From positions 22,711,069-22,775,068 of the forward strand of contig NC_087151.1 in the NCBI RefSeq assembly GCF_035594125.1: DNA of 64,000 nt. Reading direction: 5' to 3'. Shown here piece by piece: positions 28,662-53,094 of this stretch; position 1 is the first letter of the stretch; the number at the start of each line of letters is the position of its first letter. The position numbers and the translations under genes were made by a program. Source of the stretch: Scylla paramamosain. Its lineage: Eukaryota > Arthropoda > Malacostraca > Decapoda > Portunidae. The notes below the pieces were generated by a model that was not told the DNA's origin, searched no databases, and saw nothing but the letters and a program-made list of their open reading frames with translations.

Positions 28662-28943
28662 ATGACTTGCTTTTTACGCAAAGCAAAGGCAAAGCAGTTA
28701 GACGACATTCAGGTTTTTATTTCACCCCATTCAAGAAGAGGTGGTGGCATATTTTCCGTTTTGAGCGGCTTTGCTAAAAGAGCAATTCCCTTTATCATGC
28801 GTACTGTGACACCCGAAGCACTCCAAATGGGAAAAGGTTTATTAACAGATGTTTTAGAGGGGAAAAAACTTCGCAAATCATTAAGAAATAGAGGCGTCGC
28901 CGCCGTGAAGGGTGTGGGTGAAAGGATAGTTCGAGGTGGATGA
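28662..28943 (+). CDS. pVI/pX-like small virion protein (Polinton)
   Basis: 93 codons, open. After a variable N-terminus comes RRGGGIFSVLSGFAKRAIPF, a glycine-rich turn and amphipathic helix, then EALQMGKGLLTDVLEGKKL and a basic C-terminus. Small proteins of this pattern sit beside capsid genes in Polintons and resemble adenovirus core/minor proteins that bind membrane or DNA; the role here is inferred from family. The start codon is uncertain: the first 20 residues do not fit the family and may reflect a frameshift upstream (a competing frame opens at about 28614). Confidence 0.62.
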   Translation: MTCFLRKAKAKQLDDIQVFISPHSRRGGGIFSVLSGFAKRAIPFIMRTVTPEALQMGKGLLTDVLEGKKLRKSLRNRGVAAVKGVGERIVRGG

Positions 28944-29066
28944 GTAATGAAATAGAGGAAAGTAGGAGTCGGAGAAAAGAAAAAAAGAGAAAACAGCCAA
29001 CCAGGCAACTGAAAAGAAAGACATGCTATAAAGCAGATATCTTCAATATTTAGCTTAGTCGCGAAG

Positions 29067-30433
29067 ATGACTCATTACAGGCTGGATGTGCAGGGTGGAG
29101 CGACCTCCACCCCCTGAGCAATTATCTGACGGCTGTGAGTGAGAGCTTCCCGTAGGTGAATCGCCTGCATACCATTGAATCGTCAGTCGCTGCGAGACGA
29201 AAGTTGGACGCATTACCCGTTAATTTAGACGCTAATGCTAATAATCATGCGGGGATTAACGACCCTTACATTGAATTTAGACTGCCTGGCATTCCAGGAC
29301 AATTTTTGGATCTATCAACACGGTCTCTAGAATTGCGAGTTAGCATAGCGAAGGCAGATGGCGCGCCACTAGACGACGACGATCACATCGCTTTTAGTAA
29401 TGGCTTGAATAATTCGATGTTTAAGTCATGCACTTGCTATTTTAACGAACAGCTTGTGGAGTCATCCTCTTTGTTCAACTATGACGCCTTCATTAAAATA
29501 ATTACAACAATCCCTCAGGATAAAATTGATTCTATTGGTCGCGTCGCCTTCTACCACCGCGATTATGATGGATCAAAAGGCACAATCAATAAATTTGATG
29601 AAGACTATTTCACTGGGGGGAATAAAGATGAGAAACAAATGATAAAAGACTGTAAAACGCAAGGCCTTTCAATGACTTCGCCTTTGTTTTCGAATATATC
29701 AAGTCTGGACGCTTACCTGGTTTACTCTGTCGATGTGAAAATTCAATTAGAATTGGCTAACAAAACATGGATTCTTAATTCACACCAAGATGCCAGCAGT
29801 TTCAAATTTAAGCTCGAGATGGCTAAGTTATGGGTTGACCACATCACGTTGCATCCACCCGCCTTAGAATAGTTAAGTAACTCCTTGACTCTAAATCCAA
29901 TGCAATACACTTTCAATAGGACACTCAGTAAGACGTATGTGTTAAACGCCAATCAAACATCTTTGATTGCCGAATTACCTTATGCGCAAATCATACCTCA
30001 AAATTTGACCATGGCAATATTTGATATAGACAGCTTACAAGGCATAATTGATAAGAACGGTTTATATTTTCATCACGCTGATCTGTCACATGTACATATC
30101 ACTGTGAATGGGGAAACCATTTATAACGTACGCAGCTCTTTCCCGCATCACGCGTCAAAATTATTTTACAGGACCCTTGAGTCACTAGGATTGGACACAC
30201 GTAATTCCCTAGCATTTGATGCTTTTAATAAAGGTCGGACAGTATGTTTCCTTAACTTTGTGACAGAGGACGTGCACAATGCCATCCCTCTGGATAAATT
30301 AGGGAATCTAAGAATTAATCTGTCTTTTGCTAAGGTACGTAATCATAACCGCATCATCATGTTTTTCGCTGACACTTCTGGTATCATAGAAATTGATCAT
30401 TATCGTCATTTTCACTGCATTGTCCACGCATAA
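29067..30433 (+). pseudogene. Major capsid protein, double jelly-roll type (stops and one early shift)
   Basis: The shell-forming protein of Polinton/adintovirus-like virions. The first jelly roll is in 29156-29872 (DPYIEFRLPGIPGQFLDLST, then a DG-rich turn and LFNYDAFIKI). The second is in 29885-30433 (AELPYAQIIPQNLTMAIFD, HITVNGETIYN, ending DHYRHF). Both are in the same frame, separated only by TAG 29870-29872. Another TAG at 29153-29155 and a frame change near 29115 separate the N-terminus, so the start is uncertain (ATG 29067 in a neighbouring frame). Total of about 450 codons, usual for the family. Confidence 0.82.
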
Positions 30434-30454
30434 GCTGTCATGAATGCACGTGAA

Positions 30455-30700
30455 ATATAAGGCGGTCTAGCAGGCATCTTGGGCAGTTGAGTTTATTTTT
30501 TAGGCTGTCACAGCCAACACCGTGTGACAGAGCTGATAAATCTTGCCAGAAAACAGGAGAAGCCATGCGTTTTCATTCTAAATACATTGAGTGACTCAAA
30601 GACCATGGGCCACTGGATTACTGTTTATCTTAATTTTCAAAGTCAGACCATAGGCTAATAAGATAGCTGTAACTTACATCCCAAATACAATTCCGCCGTC
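30455..30700 (+). pseudogene. Adenovirus-type maturation cysteine protease remnant
   Basis: One plus-strand frame here reads CVFILNTL...TMGHWITVYLNF followed, after two adjacent stops (about 30655-30660), by an Asp-Ser. This fits the catalytic His (GHW) and following acidic residue of the C5-type protease that Polintons use to process capsid proteins. The expected downstream Cys-Gly-x-x-Cys active-site box cannot be found clearly, so the 3' half is eroded. The position just after the major capsid gene supports the call. Confidence 0.55.
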
Positions 30701-31123
30701 TTACATCATTTCATGCAAACTTCATGCAAACTTGCATGTTCTTTTGCCTTATACTGAGTTGGCACACATTAAAACGTGCAATGTGCATTATTCACACCAG
30801 CTTCAAAAAGCATCAATATCTATATAATGACAAAAAAAAATTACTCGTATGGCTTACGTAATATTTCGTAAAATGCCACATTGCATGCCTACGTTTTGCC
30901 CGGCCGGCAACCGAGCGAGATATCATAATATCTGTAAAGTGGTAATAAGGTAGATGAGGGAAAAGGGGCGGGGTGTGAGAAAGGGGTCAATATGGGGTAA
31001 ATGCTTATGGATAAGTGTCACTTCGCCATCGCCTCTCAACCCAGTTGGACGTCGAGAACTCATCTCCAAGTATGAAGCAGGCTGACAAGCATTTCATCTT
31101 GAGAACCTTGGGTAAATATACCA
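30701..31123. other. Spacer, no recognised gene
   Basis: Mixed-composition sequence between the protease remnant and the next frame. A 33-codon ORF from ATG 31073 (MKQADKHFILRTLGKYTIAL) ends at TAA near 31172. I do not recognise it. Confidence 0.4.
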
Positions 31124-31477
31124 TTGCCTTGCATGCCATCACGCACCTTCGCCATTGTAAATTACATGAATAAGAAGAGGAGGGGAGAAAAACAAACTTT
31201 TCCTTTGTTCGCATCTTTTTTTTTTTTTGTTACAGAACGTATCTCTTTCCGCTTTGATATCTACCTGGGTGATGTTGGGGGTAAGCTAAGCCGCGCCAAC
31301 CATGAGGATGTCAATGTGGAGAGAATGTTAGAGCCTGCAAAGAAGAAATTGATCTTTAGGTATAACGACATGTCACTGCTGCCAGCAAGCCCACCTCCTG
31401 ATGTCCCATCAGGACAGGAGTCGCAGCAGTCGCAGCAGCAGCCACAACCACAGTGGCACCCGCTGCAGCAATCGTGA
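31124..31477 (+). CDS. Unrecognised ORF with Gln/Pro-rich C-terminus
   Basis: Frame of 117 codons opened by a non-ATG codon. It holds a phenylalanine run from a T11 tract, then FDIYLGDVGGKLSR, KKLIFRYNDMSL and a Gln/Pro tail from CAG-type repeats. A second basic stretch HKKLIPRYIKT appears downstream near 31690 in a different frame, possibly a repeated motif of the same former gene. No family is recognised; it may be a decayed last gene of the Polinton or chance. Confidence 0.3.
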   Translation: MPCMPSRTFAIVNYMNKKRRGEKQTFPLFASFFFFVTERISFRFDIYLGDVGGKLSRANHEDVNVERMLEPAKKKLIFRYNDMSLLPASPPPDVPSGQESQQSQQQPQPQWHPLQQS

Positions 31478-32601
31478 CCGCTACCTCCGGAGTCGCTGAT
31501 GCTGCCGCCCGCCGAAACATAGCCGCGGCAGTCAGATGAGTCAGCTGTAGGCGGCAATGAGGGTCAGGAGGTGAAGAAGAAGTCGCAGGAAAACTGAAAA
31601 AAAAAATATATATATATATATACCCCCTAACATGCCAGAGGATGTCAGCACACCAAAACTCCTTAATGCCCCACCTGCCCCTCATAAGAAGCTGATTCCT
31701 AGATATATTAAAACTACGCCCCGTCATTCACAGCGATGATGATGATCTGTTTGCCTTCATTTTGCAAATGTTTTGAATGAATGAGATGTATTTGTCCTAA
31801 TAAATCAATGAGCTGTATTTGCCCTAATAAAAATAAAATGTCCCATCGACAGGCGGTCAGTGAAAGTGAAGGTGACAGCCGCCATCCCCGCTGTCACAGA
31901 TGCTTCGTCCAAGGTAAAGGGATCGCAGGTAACGGAACCACATGGGTAGTCACGACGACCTTGGCCATCTGGAAGAGGCAGGACATTGGAATGTACTGAG
32001 ATGTCAGAGGGAACACGTGATGGCAAGACTCGCCACCCAGGCCGTCCAGGACCCGCGTGTGCGACTAGCGCATGGCAGCTGCGTGGTGGCGTTGCCACCC
32101 ACTTTCCTGACGCATTCAGACCTCCCCCACCCTCTTCCCTTCCGTCAACCTTGACCATTGAGTGGTGGAGACATTGGAATGTACTGAGATATCGGAAGGA
32201 ACATGTGATGGCAAGATTCAAACCACCCTGGCTGTCCAGGATCCACGCCAGTGAAAGGGAGGCCTCCATGGCAATGTCGTCAGAGTCTCCCAGACCACGC
32301 GTATGATGGCGACCCTAACGTGTAGCTGTCAGTGATCCCAGTTGCCTGCCGTGCCTGATGCGTTCAGTCCCCCCAACCCCTTCCCATTCAATTATTTCCC
32401 ACCCACCATCATTGATTGATTTAGTCATTCCATAGCCGCTGAAGGATAAGGACACACCCCCCCACCCCTCCGCCATCGCCTTCCCGCCCCCCCCCCTTAA
32501 CATGGGCCCTGGTGACGTCGTCGTGAATGATCCGCTCCTCCCCCCCGCGTTAATTTATAGCCAGGGTCGCCATTCGGAAATGGATTGCCACTGAGGCCTC
32601 C
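31478..32601. repeat. GC-rich Polinton right flank with a 188-bp tandem duplication
   Basis: Higher GC than anything else in the window. Two diverged copies of a unit beginning ATTGGAATGTACTGAGAT start at 31985 and 32173. A shared GCATTCAG/GCGTTCAG segment with C-rich tail recurs at 32109 and 32357. A (TA)n lies at 31607-31622. Frames on both strands through this stretch are unconvincing. It could be a remnant of a subterminal or terminal repeat region of the Polinton. Confidence 0.7.
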
Positions 32602-32717
32602 GGAAAATTGTCATGGGAGTCGCCCATCCTAATTTGGCATTGCAGTGGGAGTCCCCATGGAATGGGGACTCCCATGGCATGCCAATTTAAGATGGGCAAC
32701 TCCCATGGCAATTTCCC
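32602..32717. repeat. Long hairpin (55-bp arms, 7-nt loop) at the Polinton/satellite border
   Basis: Left arm 32602-32656 and right arm 32664-32717 are about 90% complementary with one 1-nt gap, around the loop 32657-32663. CCATGG-like blocks repeat within the arms. Satellite resumes about 5 bp later. Candidates are a small foldback/MITE-like element, an element terminus or a precursor-type hairpin. Confidence 0.9.
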
Positions 32718-34002
32718 TACTACTTACTTTTTAGCATTTTGATACATAAGAAGCTCAAAAACACAAAACACCCAAAAATACACATTTTTTGTATTGTTCT
32801 TTTGTATCCCAGTATAGGGTGCTTTCTATGTAATTTAGCGTTTTGGGTGCCTAAAACACTAAAAACAGATGAAGTGCTATATACATATGAATTCACGCAT
32901 TTTTAGCATTTTGTTACCTGAGAATGTCAAAAACACTTTTAATCCACGTTTCCGGTAATATTACTTTGTTTCACCACATAAGGTTCTTTAAATGCATTTT
33001 CCTGTTTTTGTACCTAACAAACTCAAAAACACTGGAAATGCATACTTTTGGTAATGTTATTTTGTTTCTACAGAAAGGGTGTTTTCCATGCGTTTAAGTG
33101 TTTTGGTACATACAAAACAGAAAAAAAAAACACTCCAAAGACCCTTTTTTTTTATATTTTTGTGGTCCAATATTAAGTGTTTTCCATGTATTTTAGCATT
33201 TTGGTGCCTAATAGGTTAAAAAAGACTCAAAAGACATGTTTCAGGTATTGTCATTTTGTTTCTCCATATAAAATGCTTTGCATACATTTCGTTGCTTTGG
33301 TACATAACAATATGAAAACACTCAAAATAAACGTTTTTCGTAATTTTGTTTTCTTCCTTCGTATAAAGTGCTATTGACGCATTTTAGACTTTTGGTACTT
33401 AAGAAGCTCAAAAACACACTCACAATACATGTTCCTCGTCATGCTCTTTCATTTCCCCATATAGAGTGTTTTGCATTCATTTTGGCGTTTTGGCACATAA
33501 CAATGTAAAAAACCCTCAAAACAGACGTTTTTTGGCAATGTTGTTCTGTTTCTCCATATAAAGTGTTTTCATGTGTTTTAACGCTTTGTTACCTAAGATG
33601 TTAAAAAAAAACACACGTTTCTTGCTACATCGTTTCCTTTTCAATATGGGATACTTTACATGCATTTTATCGTATTTTTTTACGTAAGGAGCTCAAAACA
33701 CTGAATATACACTTTTTTTTTTTTTTAAGTTATTCTGTTTCTTCTTAATGGGTGTTTTGCATGCGTGTTAGCGTTTTGGTACATAATACCTCAAAAAATT
33801 AAAAAAGCACGGTTTTTGGTAATGTTTTGTCTTCCAATATACAATGCTTTCCATCATTTTAGTTTTCTGATGCCTAAAACGCAGTAAATCAGTGAAAAAA
33901 GCACCTTTCAGGTAATCTTGTTTCCATTGTCTATAAAAAGAGCTTTGCATGCATTATGGTATTTTGGTACCTAACACTAAAAAAACACTCAAAACACAGC
34001 TT

Positions 34003-34268
<266 letters not shown>

Positions 34269-34562
34269 TCAGTTTCTACATATAGAGGGCTATTCACGCG
34301 TTTTTGCGTTTATTTACTTAAGATCAATAACACTCATAAAACACGTTTCTGGCAATCAATATTTGTTTTACCAAATAGGGCACTATGCATGCAGTTTGCC
34401 GTTATTGTACCTAACATGAGTGCTTTCATGGATTTTGCCGTATTGGTAGCTAAGAATGTGAAAAGCAATCAAAATATACGTTTTTGGTGATGTTCTATTT
34501 CTCCTTAAAGAGAGCTTCTTCACTCGTTTTTGCGATTTGGAAATCAAGAAGATGAAAAAAAA

Positions 34563-34664
<102 letters not shown>

Positions 34665-37554
34665 CCGTATAGTATGCTTTCCTTGCATTTTTTTCAGCGT
34701 TTTGACGCCTAGCACGCTCATAAATGCTAAAAAGACACTTTTCTATAAATCTCATTTCCTTTCCCCCATATAGGGTGCTTTGCGTGCATTTTGCCGTTTT
34801 GTTACCTAAGAAACTGAAATACATAATATAATATATAATATATATTATATAATATAGTAGATAATATAATATATAATTTATAGTAATGTTATATTTATCC
34901 ATAGAGAGTGCTATCCATACGTTTTGGCGTTTTAATACCTAAGAATCTCAAAAACACTCAAAATATTGGTTTTTGGTAATGTTATTTTCTTTCTTCATAA
35001 CGTGTGTTTTCCATTTATCCTAGCGTTTTAATACTTAAGTAGCTCAAAGACATAGAAAAGACACGTTTTTTAGTAAAGTTCTTTTATTCCTATATAGGGT
35101 ACTTTCCATGCTTTTTAGCGTTTCGGTACCTAACACGCTCATAAATACCAAAGACACTTATCTGGAAATGTCGTTTCTTATCCCTATATAGGGTACTCTG
35201 CATGAATTTTTTGCGTTTTCGTACCTAGCAATGTGAAATAATCTGAAAATACACATTTTTGGTAATGTTATTTTATTTTTTTTTTTTCTGTTTCTCCATA
35301 TAGAGTGATATTCATGCGTTGTAGGAATTTGGTACCTAAGAACCTCAAAAAACTCTTATTACACTTCTATTTACGTCTTTTTATTTCTGTATAGGGTATT
35401 TTCATGCATGCATTTTGGAATTTTTTCTACGTACCAAGTAAATAAAAACTGTAAATTTTTGTTTCTGGTAATATTACTTGTCTTCTCCATAAAAAAAAAA
35501 TAAATAAATAAATTGTGTTTGTTCAGTTTCTGATTTATTTATTTTTTGTTTTTTTTTGGTGGGGGGCATCCATTTACCGTTTTCGAACGTAGGAAGGTGA
35601 AAAAAATACAAAAATACAAAAAACGAGTCTCTTACACGTTTTTTTTTTTTTCCCATATAGGGTGCTTTCGATGCTTTTTTTTTTAGTGTTTTGGTGCCTA
35701 ACACATCATAAACACTTAAAACCTATGTTTCTGGAAATGTTGTTTGCATTTTAGGCGTTTTGATACCATTCAATACATTCAAGATACAAAATCTTGTATC
35801 TTAAAATACATTCAAGATACAAAGTTTTTGTATTTTTGTTATGTATCTCAATATAGAGTGCTCTTATTGGGTTTTAGCTGTTTCGGTAACTAAGAAGCTC
35901 AAAAACACTCATAATACACGTTTCTCAATTTAATTTACTTTTCCCATATAGGATATTTTCCATACATTTTTGTGTCTTTTTTCATAGCAAGCTCAAAAAC
36001 TCTCAAAATATTTGTTTTGATAATTTGATACTGTTTCTCAATGTAGGGTGTTTTTGTTGTGTTTTTTTTTTTGGTACGCAAGAAGCTAAAAACAATCAAA
36101 AACACTCGTTTTTGGTCATTTTGTTTTCATTTCCCATATAGGGTGCTTTCCATGCTTATTTTGCATTTTGGTGCCTAACATGTGCGCACAAAAACACTGA
36201 AAACATATGTTTTTTGGAATGTCGTTTCGTTTCTCCATAAAGGAGGCTTTTTATGCAATTTGCCGTTTTGATACCTAACAATGTGAGGAAAACTCAAAGT
36301 ACAAGTTTTTCCTATTTTTTATTTCGCCACATAGAGTGGAATTGACCTGTTTTCGCGTTTAGTACCAAAAAAGATAAAAAAAAAATTATAATTCACGTTT
36401 TTCGTAATGTATTTTCGTTTCACCATATAGAGTTCTTTAATTGCATTTTGTCATTTTCTATGTAAAAATTAAAAACAAAAAAACTATAAGAGTTATCTTT
36501 AATAATGTTATTCTATATCACCATAAAGTTTGTTCTGGTTACTTTTTAGCGTTTTGGTACGTAAGAAGTTGAAAAACACTCAAAACATACGTTTTTCGTT
36601 ATTTTTTTTTTTTTTCATATAAGGTGAACTCCATTCTTTTTAGCGTTTTAGTAGCTAACACGCTCAAAAACACTCAAAACAGATTTCTGGTAAAGTCGTT
36701 TTGTTTCCACATATAAGATGCTTTGTGTGAATTTTGGCATTTTTGTACCTAATAATGTGAAAACACTTAAAATACACATTTTTGGTAATATATATATATA
36801 TATATTTTTCCCATACCATGTGCTATTCATGCGTATGAACGTTTTGGTATCTAAGAAACTCAAAGATACTTAAAATACACACCTCTGGCAATGTCCTTTC
36901 TTTTGCATATATATGGTATTTTTTTTTTTATATGCATTTTGGCGTTTTTGTATGTAACAAGCTCCAAAATACCTAAAAGACTTGTTTTGATAATGTTAAT
37001 CTGTTTTTCCACAAAGGGTGTTTTAAATGCGTTTTAGCATCTTTGTAAGCAAGAAATTCAAAAACACTCAAAACATTCAAATGTAATGTTGTTTTGTTTT
37101 CCCATATAAGGAGCTTTCCTTGCTTCTTATCATTTTCGTGCCTTACACGCTCATAAACACTGAAAAGATTCTTTTTTTTATTTTGTTTCCTTACCCCATA
37201 TAAGGTGGTTCGCATGGATTTTGCGTTTTGGAATTTAATAATGTGAAAAACAGTCAAAATACAGGTTTTCGGTAATGTTCTGTCTATGTTTCCACATAGA
37301 GTGCTATTCATGCCTTTTTAAGTTTTAGTACCTAATATATGGTGCTTCCTATGTATTTTAGCCTTTTGGGGCGTAAAAAAAAAAAAATATAATAATAATA
37401 ATTAATTAATTAAATTAAAAGACACTTTTCTGGTAAAGTAGTTTCGCCTCGCCATATGCTTTTTTGGCGTTTTGGTACCTAACATTATGAAAATACTCAA
37501 AATACAAATTTTTGGTAATGCCCTTCACCACATATAGAATGCTATTCATACCCT

Positions 37555-39630
37555 TTAACCCTTTCTTGCCCGAATTATTAACAACACAAAAGAAAAATTA
37601 TTTAAGGACATAAATAAAATAAAAACATGCAGAAGAAATTATTTATTACAAAAATTGTTAAATTTAAATGTTTGTGGGCATTTAACCAAAAGGTGACCAA
37701 TTGGGTCCATTGGGCACTTGAGCACTTTAAATGCAAAAACAAAAAATAATTTTTCTGTAAGGTATTTTCTATGTTCTACACAAACAATAAATTATTCCAT
37801 ATCTTGATACTGTTCAAAACATAACATAGAGCTCCAAAAAACATAAAATACATTTGATTTCATTTTTGTAACACAATGTTTCCCTTTATCTCACATTGTT
37901 TTCTATTCCTACTGGTGAAAGTCCAGGAAGCAGTTTTTCTTCTGATCACAGCACAAGTACACATTACATTTTAGGCAATACATACGCACTTTGCTTTTGC
38001 ACCCTGGGAGTTTGCATGTTGCACGGTTTGCTGAGAAAGCAGGGAAGTGTCCTATTCCATCCTTGCGGATGTCATCTTCAGGAATGGGTTTAGTTGCTCT
38101 GCCACATTTCTTCTTTTTCTCAAAGTTTACCTTTACAGCATCAGTTGATGGCCTCCCTCTTTTCTTTCTCAAATCCTTTCCACTAGCTGTGAGTGAGAAA
38201 GCTAGTTTTAGTTTGAAATCACAGAGGGCATATTGCTTCTTCTCAGGAATTTCTAGTGAGACAGCTGAGCGCCTGTAAAGTAGCCAACTATTGACTACTG
38301 CCATGTCAAAAAGATGAAAAACAAGCCTCAAGTAGTATTTCCTAGAACGAAAAGACATTCTATAGTACGCCAGGAGTTGGTCTTGAAGATCCACACCCCC
38401 CATGTGCTCATTGTACAATTTGACAATATTAGGTCTAGGGACTTCAACTTCTTCCTTTCTCTTCCTGTCATATCTCACACAAGTCTGTTGTGGTTGAGAA
38501 GTAGCAAATGTTGAACTTAGGCACACTGCTTTGTTGTCATACCATTTGACTGCATATGTAGTAACACCACTGTCACTCGTTGTCATCCATTCATCGTAAC
38601 TACCTCTACCCTTGGAGTCTAGTTGCTTATCAGACTGGAATGACAAATCTGGAAGTCTCCTACTCTGAACTGTGCCACAGCACCAAATCCCTTTAGTCGC
38701 TAAGTACTCTACTAAAGGAAGAGAGTTGAACCAATTGTCAAAATATAATTTATGGTTCTTGTGATGAGGTATCACTTCTGCCAAGTGTAAAACCGAATTA
38801 GCACTTGGCCCAAGGTCAGGCACATCACTGGTGCTTACAGGGCAAATTTTACCTGTATAAGGCCTGAAGTCATAAACATAACCTTTGTCATCTGCTAGGA
38901 CAAATATTTTATATCCCCATTTAGAGGGTTTCTTTGGATTGTACTGTTTCAAGCTTGATACTCCCTTGAAGGGAACAATTTGCTCGTCTACACTTAGATG
39001 CTCAGTCATAGGAACTTTTCTAAACTCCTGTCTCAGGTGGTCTATCAACATCCTCACCTTGCATAACTTGTCAGTGGTGTCAGTGTTGCTGTTATCCACA
39101 AAATGCAAATGGGATTTGATTTCTTCCCACCTATTTCTACTCATAACACATGATACAGCCTCAGTCATTGTGTAAGTAGACCAGTGCAGACGTGTATTAG
39201 GAATTTTGCTAACTGACATGAAGAAAGCACATCCTAGCCATTGTTCAAACTCATCACATGTAAGACCCAGAGGCTTGTTAGGATTTTGCTGTAGAGCGTA
39301 CAAGTTGCTCTGTTCAACAATCTCACTGAGGAATTCATCAGACATGAACCTCTTGAAGTATTGCAAAGGTGTCAACAGCACCTCGTCCTCTGTTTGCTCT
39401 GGAATATCAAAAACAGGAACTGAAGGTGGTTCTTTTTGTTCAGTGACATGTTTCCAAATGGTGCGTCTGCGTTTCTTTCTTTTAGGATGAGATGGAAACT
39501 GAGGAGCTGGAATAATTTCTGCATCATCCACAACTAGAACAACTGTTTCTTCACCATCTCCTTCGTCAGTAGTGCTGCCAGTATCTATAAGAAAATATTT
39601 ATTTTTCTATTAGTATTTTATCTTTCAATA
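37555..39630 (-). mobile_element. piggyBac-family transposon, one end missing
   Basis: The left end reads TTAA (37555-37558) followed by CCCTTTCTTGCCCG, the usual TTAA target plus CCC-starting terminal sequence of piggyBac elements. The TTAA comes from the satellite's own CTTTTAACG box. On the right, satellite resumes at about 39631 without a complementary GGGTTAA, and also at a different monomer phase. The second terminal repeat and flanking sequence were therefore lost. Confidence 0.8.
37909..39585 (-). CDS. piggyBac transposase (DDD), uninterrupted, upstream exon missing
   Basis: Cut-and-paste transposase acting on DNA at TTAA sites. Counting 540 codons from the GTG at 39531: an acidic/basic N-terminus, a DDE_Tnp_1_7-type core with the catalytic aspartates in SVDEQIVPFKG (D182), YFDNWFNS (D265) and GGVDLQDQ (D381), then a basic KKRGRPS segment (about 456-462). 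A Cys/His-rich C-terminal domain (C506 to H539) binds the ends. The frame stays open up to 39606 but has no ATG before residue 63. A good 3' splice acceptor (TTTTCTTATAG, minus strand) ends at 39585, so the initiator probably lay in an upstream exon that is now gone. No internal stop or shift. Confidence 0.92.
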   Translation of the reverse strand, partial: DTGSTTDEGDGEETVVLVVDDAEIIPAPQFPSHPKRKKRRRTIWKHVTEQKEPPSVPVFDIPEQTEDEVLLTPLQYFKRFMSDEFLSEIVEQSNLYALQQNPNKPLGLTCDEFEQWLGCAFFMSVSKIPNTRLHWSTYTMTEAVSCVMSRNRWEEIKSHLHFVDNSNTDTTDKLCKVRMLIDHLRQEFRKVPMTEHLSVDEQIVPFKGVSSLKQYNPKKPSKWGYKIFVLADDKGYVYDFRPYTGKICPVSTSDVPDLGPSANSVLHLAEVIPHHKNHKLYFDNWFNSLPLVEYLATKGIWCCGTVQSRRLPDLSFQSDKQLDSKGRGSYDEWMTTSDSGVTTYAVKWYDNKAVCLSSTFATSQPQQTCVRYDRKRKEEVEVPRPNIVKLYNEHMGGVDLQDQLLAYYRMSFRSRKYYLRLVFHLFDMAVVNSWLLYRRSAVSLEIPEKKQYALCDFKLKLAFSLTASGKDLRKKRGRPSTDAVKVNFEKKKKCGRATKPIPEDDIRKDGIGHFPAFSANRATCKLPGCKSKVRMYCLKCNVYLCCDQKKNCFLDFHQ

Positions 39631-53058
<13,428 letters not shown>

Positions 53059-53094
53059 TAGATGTGATAGCAGTGGTGCCATCTGGTTGAAATA

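Larger units (their letters stand above)
15704..31700 (+). mobile_element. Decayed Polinton/Maverick (adintovirus-like) element, left-truncated
   Basis: A large self-synthesising DNA transposon / integrated dsDNA virus relic. It is identified by co-linear remnants of all the Polinton core genes: family-B polymerase, FtsK/HerA-type ATPase, retroviral-like integrase, adenovirus-type protease, major capsid and penton-like minor capsid proteins. Neighbouring genes overlap or sit close together (ATPase stop and integrase start share ATGA; the integrase stop does the same with the next frame). All genes have premature stops or frameshifts. Without the nested LINE the element is about 11 kb, shorter than the usual 15-20 kb. 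No terminal inverted repeat is seen on the left, where satellite abuts the polymerase. The right boundary is uncertain (31.5-32.7 kb). Confidence 0.88.

Noticed and set aside
31261..32306. Several overlapping Gly/Cys/Ala-rich and Pro-rich ORFs on both strands
   Set aside because: Explained by high GC content and CAG-type repeats; no domain recognisable.
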